A DNA stretch of 64,000 nucleotides from Luteolibacter flavescens (lineage in GTDB: Bacteria > Verrucomicrobiota > Verrucomicrobiia > Verrucomicrobiales > Akkermansiaceae): NCBI RefSeq assembly GCF_025950085.1, contig NZ_JAPDDS010000003.1, forward strand, positions 62,001-126,000, written 5' to 3'. Every line of letters starts with the position of its first letter. Within the stretch, counting starts at the first letter, position 1. This document shows, piece by piece, positions 18,501 through 25,642 of this stretch. Position numbers and translations under genes: made by a program. A model generated the notes under the pieces. That model had not been told where the DNA came from. It did no database searches and worked only from the letters and a program-made list of their open reading frames with translations.

Positions 18501-19276
18501 CCGGAGAAATTGAGCTGGTTGTTGATGCCCACCACGCCGGCGGTGAAGTCCGCCTGCACCACGAGCGCATTGCCCAGGTTGCGGTTCGCGGCGCGCGGGA
18601 CGATCTCGCCGCCATTCATCGTGATCGGGCCGGTGCCGAAGCCCGCGTTGTTGCTCACGTGGAACTTGCCTGCATTAAGCGTGGTGCCGCCGGTGTAGGT
18701 ATTCGCGACGGTGAAATAGATCGCGCCCGTGCCGTTCTTCGTGACGCCGCCGGAGCCGCTGACCACGCCCGTCACCTGAATGCTGTTCCCTCCTTGGTTC
18801 GCGACATCGCCCACGGCTGCCGTGTCAATGACGAGGCTGCTATTGAGGACTACCGGCGCGGTGATCTGGTCGAGAACGTTATTGTTTGCCGCCGCCTTCG
18901 TTATCGTGGCCGGGCTGCCAAGATTGTCGAAGATGAGGCTGCCGCCACCCGTGCCATTGATCGTGACGGTCCAATAAGCCGAACCCGGGTCGCCGAAAGT
19001 GAGTGCGCCCACCGTGCGGGAAGTCCCGGCGAGCGAGACGACCTTGTTGTTGGTGCTGTAGTTGAGATTGAAGTTCGCGACGTCCCCGGCGGAGGTCGGG
19101 ATGCCGGCGGACCAGTTGACGGCATCGCCCCAGTTTCCGTTGGGGGTGGTGCCGTTGTTCAGCCAGTTCGAAGTGATCGCCATGGCACTGGGTGCGGCAG
19201 TGGCGAGGACGAGCGCTGAGGCGAGAAGAGCAGAGCGACTGGTAATGCGGGTTTTGTACATATCCTTGGGCTTCAT
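15518..19276 (-). CDS. autotransporter-associated beta-strand repeat surface protein
   Basis: The start at 19276 gives 1252 residues with a signal peptide (cleavage after APSAMA). The body is made of many passenger-type repeats of the pattern L-x-K-x-G-x-GTL-x-LS-x-x-NTYTG-x-T (TIGR02601), predicted to form a long beta-helix. Near the C-terminus a calcium-binding segment (DADGDGISNVLEYVLGG) and a beta-rich tail follow, a layout common in Verrucomicrobiota. No C-terminal membrane barrel is visible, so secretion is not by a classical autotransporter route. It is likely an adhesin or matrix protein. The upstream 400 bp hold no gene. Confidence 0.85.
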   Translation of the reverse strand: MKPKDMYKTRITSRSALLASALVLATAAPSAMAITSNWLNNGTTPNGNWGDAVNWSAGIPTSAGDVANFNLNYSTNNKVVSLAGTSRTVGALTFGDPGSAYWTVTINGTGGGSLIFDNLGSPATITKAAANNNVLDQITAPVVLNSSLVIDTAAVGDVANQGGNSIQVTGVVSGSGGVTKNGTGAIYFTVANTYTGGTTLNAGKFHVSNNAGFGTGPITMNGGEIVPRAANRNLGNALVVQADFTAGVVGINNQLNFSGATNLNGGTRTITVNDTTVANDVVLSGVVSNGGLTKAGAGTLLVSNANTYTGPTTVTAGTLTVSNAQPFDTSSGVTVNGSGARFLIAANSLSTNILPPVTLTQGTVEGPGIINSLTVADAVANTVIPGNGLGAFTTVNSLTFQGAATLNIRANGPYAEQFILSQSLTTTTPASVVVNMTNTAGSWTSGSDYTVIDYETYTSVGNASHFVLGTMPGLNPTQTATLVNTGSEIVVRVTGETLKWTGNQSSDWTTAAVGGSRNWSQQSNPAEFTNGSAVSFDDGATRTDVNLASNVTPSITIIEAAFTDYVIGSTNGSGIQGGSLTKSLAGKLTLSTPNTYTGATTINGGILEVTGAGSIASSSTITNDAQLILNLDGASNVYANPIAGANAGTITKSGTGNLTLSGANTFTGGLVLDAGSLNLNSAGALGGGTTGIFTIHGGTTLDNTSAADVVLTSSKRQTWGGDFTFTGTHSLDMGSGEVTANGLGTDRIVAVNGSTLTVGELKSPAHGITKTGSGTLVLTSVGSFGAASVVNGTLAVNGGTVQMNRPGATEAESGDLTVGGLTGTGTIVNGASHARTLVVNTAGTNTNTFSGTLANGGSASLWLAKQGTGTLILNSANTHNGTTRVETGIMVLQNGGALGGSTYTNRTRTGALHIEGGITIPNNLILSNDGTGTGAIGYAVSNVSGNNVISGNISLLDGGGHTIIRSMADSLSITGNVTNGFNVLRNLILGGTSTAANSVSGVISNGVGANTITAVEKIDAGTWTLSGDNTYTGSTTVTAGTLSITKPVLSDTSAVVIGATGAVLNLTHTSTDQVGSLTINGQVKANGVYDSSTDPGFITGTGKIRVGPPPAGNGYTAWASSYPFTVGVNDGPEQDADGDGISNVLEYVLGGIPVGPGSNDLSILPKQTLDANDLILTFRRSDASEADAVVKVQFSTTLGSWTDFATLGPVSAGGVTITEDSPSADFDTVVVRIPRTNAVGQKLFGRVVATKP

Positions 19277-19676
19277 GGGTCTCTTGATGGGTTGGGAGAG
19301 TTTGAAAACGGACGCTTGGGATTCGTCCGTATCTGGAGCGCGAGTATTCCCGACAAAACCCGACAAAATTTTTGCATGCTCCCTGGCGGAAAATTCGCAC
19401 CGCCGGAATCGGCCCCACACGGAGCTTTCGCTACTCGTTGTCATACAACAACAAGACCTTTGAAAACCCCATTCCCCGGACGGAAAAATCACGGAATAGA
19501 CCCCGGATTACCGTGTCATTAAAATAGCGATATCCCCTCACCTCCTCTATCGCCGCGAAAAATAAGGCGACCGGGACAAGGACAAGCACGTGTTACCATC
19601 GCGAGAAGCGCGATAATCGGACTTTCTCATCACTTGTCCTGCTCCTGCCGGACTAGGACGTAAGGACCGAAGTGAC
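19277..19676. other. 400-bp gap: upstream region of the surface protein gene
   Basis: No gene was found. The stretch holds a tandem decamer CCCGACAAAA (19349-19358 and 19359-19368), a short hairpin ATCGCG/CGCGAT (19598-19603 with 19609-19614) and separated GGACAAG/CTTGTCC sequences. It should contain the promoter of the 19276 minus-strand gene and the 3' region of the DUF2237 gene, but no convincing -35/-10 pair was identified. Confidence 0.6.
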
Positions 19677-20045
19677 TCAGCGCATCGCGTGTGCCTCCAA
19701 ATCCGCGAGATCGACAAACTCGAGCGCAGATTCATGGGTGGACTCCAGCACCACCGCGGGCGCGTGCCCGGCATCCAGCGCCTCCTTCCAACGCGCAGCA
19801 CAGAGGCACCAACGGTCGCCGGGATTTAGCCCGGGGAAATCATACTCCGGGCGCGGCGTGCTGAGGTCGTTCCCTCGGGACCTTGACCAGGCGAGAAATT
19901 CTTCCGTCACCGAGGCACAGACTACATGAACGCCGACATCCCCGCGGCCCGTGCGGCAGCAGCCATCGCGGAAAAAGCCAGTCATCGGATTGGTCGAGCA
20001 GGATTGCAGGACCCCGCCGATCACGTTTCTTCGCTCCGTCGCCAT
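19677..20045 (-). CDS. DUF2237 family protein
   Basis: The start at 20045 gives 122 residues (MATERRNVIGGVLQSCSTNP). The conserved DUF2237 segments are present: PMTGFFRDGCCRTG, SRGNDLSTPRPEYDFPGL and GDRWCLCAARW, which include several conserved cysteines. The family is a small cytosolic protein of unknown biochemical role found widely in bacteria; the Cys-rich pattern suggests metal or redox chemistry, which is inference. It is a lone gene read away from the MITE-like element. Confidence 0.85.
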   Translation of the reverse strand: MATERRNVIGGVLQSCSTNPMTGFFRDGCCRTGRGDVGVHVVCASVTEEFLAWSRSRGNDLSTPRPEYDFPGLNPGDRWCLCAARWKEALDAGHAPAVVLESTHESALEFVDLADLEAHAMR

Positions 20046-20525
20046 ATCTCGGCAAGCTAGCCGAAGGATGTGATTCGTCCAACACGAGCTTGGTGACAAA
20101 TCTTGCGGTTGGACTCTGGCGAGCAGGAACGTGCGGGCTATGTAGCTGGGCGACTGCGTCGCTCAGGCTGGGTGCGGCTTGTAGATCGCCTCCGGGAACG
20201 ATTCTCCAGCGGGAGGGAGGGCCTTGGAGACAACTCGCGAGCGGCGATTTCAGGCGGGGCACGAGAAGCCTGAACGACGAAGTCGTTCAGCTACGCCTGC
20301 TGCGAAAACTTTCGTAGCGAAAGGGCTGCGCCCTTTCGGCGGGGCGAGGCATCTCACAAGATCGCCGCCCCGACTTTCAACGCGGACCGCACCCAGCCTG
20401 AACGACGCAGTCGTTCAGCTACTCTCTACTCTGGTCATCCAGCGGCTGAGGGAAAACGCGCATCCTCTGAGAAGGGATGCGCAGCTTGGAGGCGGCACCC
20501 GTGGCATTTTCCGGGCGTCCCATTC
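20046..20525. other. 480-bp gap: palindromic element and ccoG upstream region
   Basis: No gene was found. Most of the stretch is the inverted-repeat element at 20142-20422. A separate 8-bp hairpin GCGCATCC/GGATGCGC (20458-20465 with 20475-20482) lies about 45 bp before ccoG and may be a 5' UTR structure. Confidence 0.6.
20142..20422. repeat. MITE/REPIN-like element with 36-bp terminal inverted repeats
   Basis: The ends 20142-20177 and 20387-20422 are inverted copies matching at 33 of 36 positions, each containing a palindrome with a CTGAACGAC/GTCGTTCAG-type stem. A third palindrome of the same kind is internal (20270-20290), and a perfect 9-bp stem with a 3-nt loop lies at 20318-20338. No protein is encoded and no target-site duplication is obvious. 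It resembles non-autonomous palindromic elements mobilised by REP-associated transposases, none of which is in this window. Confidence 0.75.
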
Positions 20526-21935
20526 ATGCCCGTCCAGGTCCAGAAGCAGAAGCGTCCGAATCTCGACTCCGTCACCACGATCAATCAGGACGGGTCGCGC
20601 TTCTTTCTCCATACCGCGGACGTCTCGGGGAAATGGACCACGGCGAGGCGGGTCTTCGGGGCCGCGCTGATCGCGGTCTACATCGCCCTGCCCTGGATCC
20701 CGGTCAATGGCAGCCCGGCGCTGTTCTTCGACGTGGAGCAGCGGCGTTTCCATGTCTTCGGCCTCACGCTGGTGCCGCAGGACCTGTGGGTGATGTTCTT
20801 CGGCGTCACCGGGCTCGGCTTCACGCTGTTCTTTGTCACCGCGCTGCTGGGTCGCCTGTGGTGTGGCTGGGCGTGTCCCTACACGGTCTTCCTCGATCAC
20901 GTCTTCCGCCGCATCGAACGGCTGGCCGAGGGTGATGCAGTCGCACGCCGCAAGCTCGATGCTGCGCCGTGGGCTGCCGGGAAGATCACCCGCCGCGGGG
21001 TGAAGCACCTGCTCTACGCGATCTGCGCCACCCTCATCGCGCACATTTTCCTCTCTTACTTCGTCTCGATCCCACGGCTCTACGAGCACATGCACGAGGG
21101 CCCGCTGGCACACGCCACGTCATTCGGCATCGTCGTTTTCCTCACGCTCGCGCTGTGGTTCTGCTTCGGGTGGTTCCGCGAGCAATTCTGCGTGATCATG
21201 TGCCCCTACGGCCGCCTGCAGAGCGCGCTCACGGACGACGACACGATCAATGTCGGCTACGACGAAAAGCGTGGCGAACCCCGTGGCGCGAAGGGCAAGG
21301 CAACCGGCGACTGCATCGACTGCCGGCGCTGCGTGAATGTCTGCCCGACCGGCATCGACATCCGCAACGGCCTCCAGCTCGAGTGCATCGGATGCGCCGC
21401 CTGCATCGACGCCTGCGACGACATCATGACGAAGGTCGGCCGGCCGAAAGGTCTGGTGCGCTATGATTCCCTGAATGGCCTGACGGGCAAGAAGCGCCGC
21501 TTCATCCGGCCGCGTGTGATCGCCTATACGGTGCTCGGCGCGATGGGCTTGCTGGCTTTTTCCATCGCCGGGTGGCGTCAGGCGCGGCCCTTCACCGCGG
21601 ACTTCACCCGCATGCGCGGGCAGCCCTTCTACGCCGACGCCACCGCGATAAGGAACCACTACCAGGTCCGCTTTCACAACAAGCGCAACCAGCCCGCGCG
21701 CTTCACACTGCACCTCGCGGATGCGCCAACCGGCTACACGCTCAGCGGTGCGGACGCCGAGGTGGAAGTGCCGCCGCGCGGAGAGATCACGCGCCCGGCC
21801 ATCGTAGTCGCTCCCGTTTCCGAATACCGCGGAGCCACCGATCTCCGCATCGAGGTCCGGGCCCAGCCCGGCGACGTGGTGCTCCGCCACGAGATGCGCT
21901 TCCTCGGTCCCGATCTCCAGAATCCTCAAAACTGA
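20526..21935 (+). CDS. ccoG: cytochrome c oxidase accessory protein CcoG (FixG/RdxA)
   Basis: The 469-residue membrane ferredoxin has an N-terminal membrane region (segments near 45-62, 85-112, 160-178 and 195-215), the FixG motif GRLWCGWACPYTVFLDHVFR and the second CP motif MCPYGRLQSA. Two [4Fe-4S] motifs follow: CIDCRRCVNVCP and CIGCAACIDACD. A further membrane segment near 332-350 and a C-terminal Ig-like periplasmic domain complete the family layout. CcoG is thought to reduce copper for assembly of cbb3-type cytochrome oxidase. It heads an operon with two further membrane proteins. Confidence 0.92.
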   Translation: MPVQVQKQKRPNLDSVTTINQDGSRFFLHTADVSGKWTTARRVFGAALIAVYIALPWIPVNGSPALFFDVEQRRFHVFGLTLVPQDLWVMFFGVTGLGFTLFFVTALLGRLWCGWACPYTVFLDHVFRRIERLAEGDAVARRKLDAAPWAAGKITRRGVKHLLYAICATLIAHIFLSYFVSIPRLYEHMHEGPLAHATSFGIVVFLTLALWFCFGWFREQFCVIMCPYGRLQSALTDDDTINVGYDEKRGEPRGAKGKATGDCIDCRRCVNVCPTGIDIRNGLQLECIGCAACIDACDDIMTKVGRPKGLVRYDSLNGLTGKKRRFIRPRVIAYTVLGAMGLLAFSIAGWRQARPFTADFTRMRGQPFYADATAIRNHYQVRFHNKRNQPARFTLHLADAPTGYTLSGADAEVEVPPRGEITRPAIVVAPVSEYRGATDLRIEVRAQPGDVVLRHEMRFLGPDLQNPQN

Positions 21936-21941
21936 CCCGCC

Positions 21942-22088
21942 ATGAATACCGAACGCCCCGCCTTCTTCATCCGTCATCCGTGGATCTTCGTCTGCTTCGC
22001 CTTCCTCCTGCTCATCACCGCATGGGGCGCGCTGATCACCGTCGCCGTAAAGCACGCTCCGCAGCAGATCGAGGTGAATACCAAGTGA
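21942..22088 (+). CDS. 48-residue single-span membrane protein in cco operon
   Basis: An ATG 6 bp after ccoG opens a 48-residue frame (MNTERPAFFIRHPWIFVCFA at the start, ending IEVNTK) with one membrane segment near residues 13-36. It sits where fixH or ccoS normally lies, 10 bp before the next gene, so it is probably expressed and may be a reduced FixH-like or oxidase-maturation subunit. No family was recognised; the role rests on position alone. Confidence 0.65.
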   Translation: MNTERPAFFIRHPWIFVCFAFLLLITAWGALITVAVKHAPQQIEVNTK

Positions 22089-22098
22089 AAATGCCGCC

Positions 22099-22806
22099 AT
22101 GGACCTGACCCTCGCCGGGGCCCTCGTGGCCGGACTCGCCACCAGCCTGCACTGCGCCGGCATGTGCGGCCCGCTGGCCTGCGGGGTCGGCATGCTGGCG
22201 AAGAGCGAGGGCGAACGCATGGCTGCTGCCACGGCCTACCACGCCGGTCGCCTCACCTCCTACACTGCCATCGGCACGCTGTGCGGGGCCTTGGGGAAGG
22301 AGCCGCTGGGATGGTTCTTCCACTCGCCCGCGGTGCTCCTGCCATGGGCACTCGTGGCGGCGCTGCTGATGCTGGCCACGGGGCTGGAGAAGAAGATCCC
22401 GAGACCCGCATTCCTGATGCGCTTCATCGCCAGGCAGCGCTTCAGGGCGCAGCGGCTGCCGGTCACCGCCGGTGCGGGATTGACCGGGCTCTTCACGCCC
22501 TTCCTTCCCTGCGGACCTCTCTATGCCGTCTTCATCGCGCTGCTGGCCTCGGGCTCCGCGGCGCGCGGGGCGGAGGTCGCACTCGCCTTCGGCCTCGGCA
22601 CGGTCCCGCTGCTATGGGTGGCGCAGCATCAGTTCCAGCGGCTGAGGACCAAGCTGAAGCCCGCGGGCATGCTGCGCATCCAGCGCGGCCTCGCCCTGAT
22701 CACCGCGCTGATCCTCGCGTGGCGGCTGCACGACACGATCCCACTCGGAAGGCCGGAAGTGGTCCAAGACCAAACCCAGGAACAACTTCCCTCCTGCTGC
22801 CACTGA
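22099..22806 (+). CDS. sulfite exporter TauE/SafE-like membrane protein (cytochrome oxidase assembly type)
   Basis: The 235-residue protein has six to seven membrane segments and the motif SLHCAGMCGPLACG near residues 16-29, with a matching FLPCGPLYAV later. This is the pattern of the SafE/DsbD_2-like proteins encoded beside ccoG and thought to help copper or redox handling during oxidase assembly. The C-terminus ends LPSCCH, a possible metal-binding tail. Its place 10 bp after the small membrane gene supports a single maturation operon. No oxidase structural gene is in the window. Confidence 0.75.
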   Translation: MDLTLAGALVAGLATSLHCAGMCGPLACGVGMLAKSEGERMAAATAYHAGRLTSYTAIGTLCGALGKEPLGWFFHSPAVLLPWALVAALLMLATGLEKKIPRPAFLMRFIARQRFRAQRLPVTAGAGLTGLFTPFLPCGPLYAVFIALLASGSAARGAEVALAFGLGTVPLLWVAQHQFQRLRTKLKPAGMLRIQRGLALITALILAWRLHDTIPLGRPEVVQDQTQEQLPSCCH

Positions 22807-22812
22807 GCCCGC

Positions 22813-24009
22813 TCAGCGTAGGAAGACCAGGCTATCGAAATACCACTGCGCGATCTTCCATCCGCCGAACATCCAAGTCAGCGCACCGAGGATCAGAAAG
22901 GGTCCGAATGGAAGCGGCCTGCCAAAACCGATGCGCCCGAGCACCGCGGCCACGATGGCATACAGCGACGCGGCAAAAAGGCTGAAGAGCACGCCGACCC
23001 AGCCGAAGAAGGCACCGATGCCACCCATCAGATAAACGTCGCCCATGCCCATCGCTTCGCGCGGGATCACGACCTTCGTTCCCATGCCCTCCAGCGACTT
23101 CAGGTCATCCAGCGCGATCACTTTTCCGCCGGGCAGCTCGATCTGGTGCTCGCGGATGATCACCTCCCCTGCCCCGTGGCTTTCGCCATTCGCCGAGACC
23201 TCGGTGGTGGTCAGGATCAGACGGTCGGACTTGCGGTAGAAGATGTCCCACCAGGCGGTCTTCTCGCCATCCATCTCGAAGAAGATCGGATCCTCCTCGT
23301 TGTCCGGCTCGATCAGCTTCCAAGCGACCGGATCCTTGTAATCCATCTTCTTTTTTCCGAAGGCGAGCTTGCCTAACAGCACCATGCACCAGAGGCCGCA
23401 GCCGCCGATGATGCCGCCGAGCACGGACTGCTTCAAGCCGTCCTTCAGCAGCGCTGCCTGCGTGGACCAGCCGGAGAGATCCGAGAGCTGCGGCCACAGC
23501 GCCGCGGCGGCGACACCCGCCACCATGATCGCCACGCTGAAGGAGATCGGGATGATCATGTGCTCGATGTCGATGAAGACGATCGCCATGAACAATGAAG
23601 CCATAATCCACAGCGGAAGGACGGCTCCGAGCTCCGGCCTCAGGAACGATCCGAGCGGCACCGACGTCTGGAGGAACCACCAGATGGCGGTAAAGAGCAG
23701 TGCGGTGAGCAACTCGACGCCGAAATAGCGGAAGGCGATCGGCGACCTGCAGTTCGAGCACTTCCCGCGCAGCCACAGCCAGCTCACCAGCGGGATATTC
23801 AGCCGCATCGGAATCTCGGACTTGCACTTGGGGCAGAAGGAGCGCTTCGGCTCATTCACCGAAAGGCCAATCGGCACGCGGTAGATGACCACGTTCAGGA
23901 ACGACCCGATGCAGGCACCGATGAGGAAGGCAGGCACGAACCAGACCGGGTGGGCCAAGGATGGGAAAATCTCGATCAAGGTGGCGGCATTCAATCTGAG
24001 TGAAAGCAT
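22813..24009 (-). CDS. prepilin peptidase (A24 family) with large insertion
   Basis: The start at 24009 gives 398 residues, against about 220-290 for PilD/GspO. The N-terminal methylase part has the two zinc CxxC pairs (C59/C62 and C84/C87). The peptidase aspartates are visible in FIDIEHMIIP (D147) and GMGDVYLMGG (D324). Between them, residues about 218-318 form a hydrophilic insert not needed by the family. The enzyme cleaves and N-methylates type IV pilin or pseudopilin leaders at the inner membrane. It stands alone and converges with the SafE-like gene, with 6 bp between stops. Confidence 0.88.
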   Translation of the reverse strand: MLSLRLNAATLIEIFPSLAHPVWFVPAFLIGACIGSFLNVVIYRVPIGLSVNEPKRSFCPKCKSEIPMRLNIPLVSWLWLRGKCSNCRSPIAFRYFGVELLTALLFTAIWWFLQTSVPLGSFLRPELGAVLPLWIMASLFMAIVFIDIEHMIIPISFSVAIMVAGVAAAALWPQLSDLSGWSTQAALLKDGLKQSVLGGIIGGCGLWCMVLLGKLAFGKKKMDYKDPVAWKLIEPDNEEDPIFFEMDGEKTAWWDIFYRKSDRLILTTTEVSANGESHGAGEVIIREHQIELPGGKVIALDDLKSLEGMGTKVVIPREAMGMGDVYLMGGIGAFFGWVGVLFSLFAASLYAIVAAVLGRIGFGRPLPFGPFLILGALTWMFGGWKIAQWYFDSLVFLR

Positions 24010-24088
24010 TTCGGAAATCCGAAATTTCTGCCGCCATCGGGTGCCTTCCCGGGCTTGCCTCGATGGCATCGCGAGGCATTGTAGCCGC

Positions 24089-25642
24089 GTGATCCGGATC
24101 TTGGGCTTGATGATATGTTTTTGCGGGGCGGCGCTGGCAGTGCCTACCCCGCCGGACCCGGCGTCCGTGGCGGTGCTCTACAATTCCTCCTCCGCGGACT
24201 CGAAGGCTCTGGCCGAATTCTACGCGAAGGCGCGGAACATTCCTGCCGATCATCTGGTCGGGTTGGAATTGCCGGACTCCGAGGAAATCTCGCGCAAGGA
24301 CTTCGACGACAAGCTGCGCAACCGCCTGATCCGCGAATATGACCGCCGGGAGTGGTGGGTCCGCGGCCGGGGAGCGGATGGCAAGCTTGTACCGACCGAG
24401 CTGAAGATCCGCATCCTCGTCTGCATGCGCGGGGTGCCGAGCCGCGTCACGGGCACCGGCCCAGCCCTGCCGCCACCCGCGGGCGAGCAGCCTTTCACCC
24501 GCACCACCCAGGCGTCCGTGGATTCCGAGCTGGCGCTGCTGGGAGTCGAGGGCGTGCAAGTGGAGGCCGTGGTGAACAATCCCTACTTCAAGCAGGAGAA
24601 GACCATCGCCGAGGCGAAGCTGCCGATGACCTTGGTGGGCCGCATCGACGGGCCGACGAAGGAAGTCTGCGCGCGGATGATCAAGGACGCCGTGGAGGCA
24701 GAAAACACCGGCCTCTGGGGCATGTCCGTGATCGATCTCTCCCAGATGTATCCGGAGCATGTCGAAGGCGATCCGGCGATGGAAAAGGTCGCGAAGGCAC
24801 ATCGCGACGCCGGGATTCCGGTGATCATCGACCGGAACAAGGAGACCCTGCCGCTCAACTACCCGCTCCGCGATACCGCCCTGTATTTCGGCTGGTATGA
24901 TTGGAACATCAACGGCCCCTTCGTGAACCAACCCTTCAAGTTCAAGAAGGGCGCGGTGGCGGCCCATCTGCACTCCTTCAGCGCCGGTCAGCTCCGCGAC
25001 ACCACGAAGAACTGGTGCGCGGGACTGCTGTCGAAGGGTGCCGCGGCCACGCTCGGGAATGTCTATGAACCCTACCTCCCGCTGACCCACAATTTCGACA
25101 TCTTCAACGACCGCCTCATGGCCGGCTACACGCTCGTGGAGGCGGCCTACATGTCGGTGCCTGTGCTCTCGTGGCAAAACGTGGTGCTGGGCGACCCGCT
25201 CTACCGCCCCTTCCTCCACCTCGACGGTGGCGGTGAAAAAGCCGACGAGGATCGCGACTACCGCGCGCTGCGACTGGCGAATCTCCGCTGGAAGGAAGAC
25301 CCGAAGCAACTCGACGCCATGCTGCTGGATGCTGCGGACCGACTGAAAAGCGGCACCCTCGTGGAAGCGGTCGGCCTTTCGCGCGCCGCCCGCAAGGAGG
25401 AAGCCTTGGCCACCGCTGACTTCCGAAAAGCGAAGCTCTACTTCGCGGACAAGCCGGATCGCCTGCGCATGGACCTGCACCTCGCCACCATGGCGCGGGA
25501 GGCGGGCAAGAAGTCCGAGGCCATCGACCTGCTGCGCGGGGCCCGCACCCTGTATGCAGACATCCCGGAAGTGATCGCCCCTGCCACGTGGGCCGCCATC
25601 CTTGAGCCACCGCCGGCCCAGCCTCAACCGCCGAAGAAATGA
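24089..25642 (+). CDS. TIGR03790 family secreted protein
   Basis: The GTG at 24089 gives 517 residues with a signal peptide (residues 1-18, ending GAALA); the ATG at 24110 is an alternative but leaves too short a signal. The body matches the TIGR03790 family by its opening SVAVLYNSSSADSKALAEFY and the later LSWQNVVLGDPLYRPF. The family has no known function and occurs in Verrucomicrobiota, Planctomycetota and related phyla. A C-terminal helical part (about 400-510) looks like degenerate TPRs. The stop overlaps the start of the DUF2851 gene. Confidence 0.75.
   Translation: MIRILGLMICFCGAALAVPTPPDPASVAVLYNSSSADSKALAEFYAKARNIPADHLVGLELPDSEEISRKDFDDKLRNRLIREYDRREWWVRGRGADGKLVPTELKIRILVCMRGVPSRVTGTGPALPPPAGEQPFTRTTQASVDSELALLGVEGVQVEAVVNNPYFKQEKTIAEAKLPMTLVGRIDGPTKEVCARMIKDAVEAENTGLWGMSVIDLSQMYPEHVEGDPAMEKVAKAHRDAGIPVIIDRNKETLPLNYPLRDTALYFGWYDWNINGPFVNQPFKFKKGAVAAHLHSFSAGQLRDTTKNWCAGLLSKGAAATLGNVYEPYLPLTHNFDIFNDRLMAGYTLVEAAYMSVPVLSWQNVVLGDPLYRPFLHLDGGGEKADEDRDYRALRLANLRWKEDPKQLDAMLLDAADRLKSGTLVEAVGLSRAARKEEALATADFRKAKLYFADKPDRLRMDLHLATMAREAGKKSEAIDLLRGARTLYADIPEVIAPATWAAILEPPPAQPQPPKK

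Noticed and set aside
20142-20422. Insertion sequence
   Set aside because: There is no transposase frame and no clear target-site duplication; it fits a non-autonomous palindromic element better.
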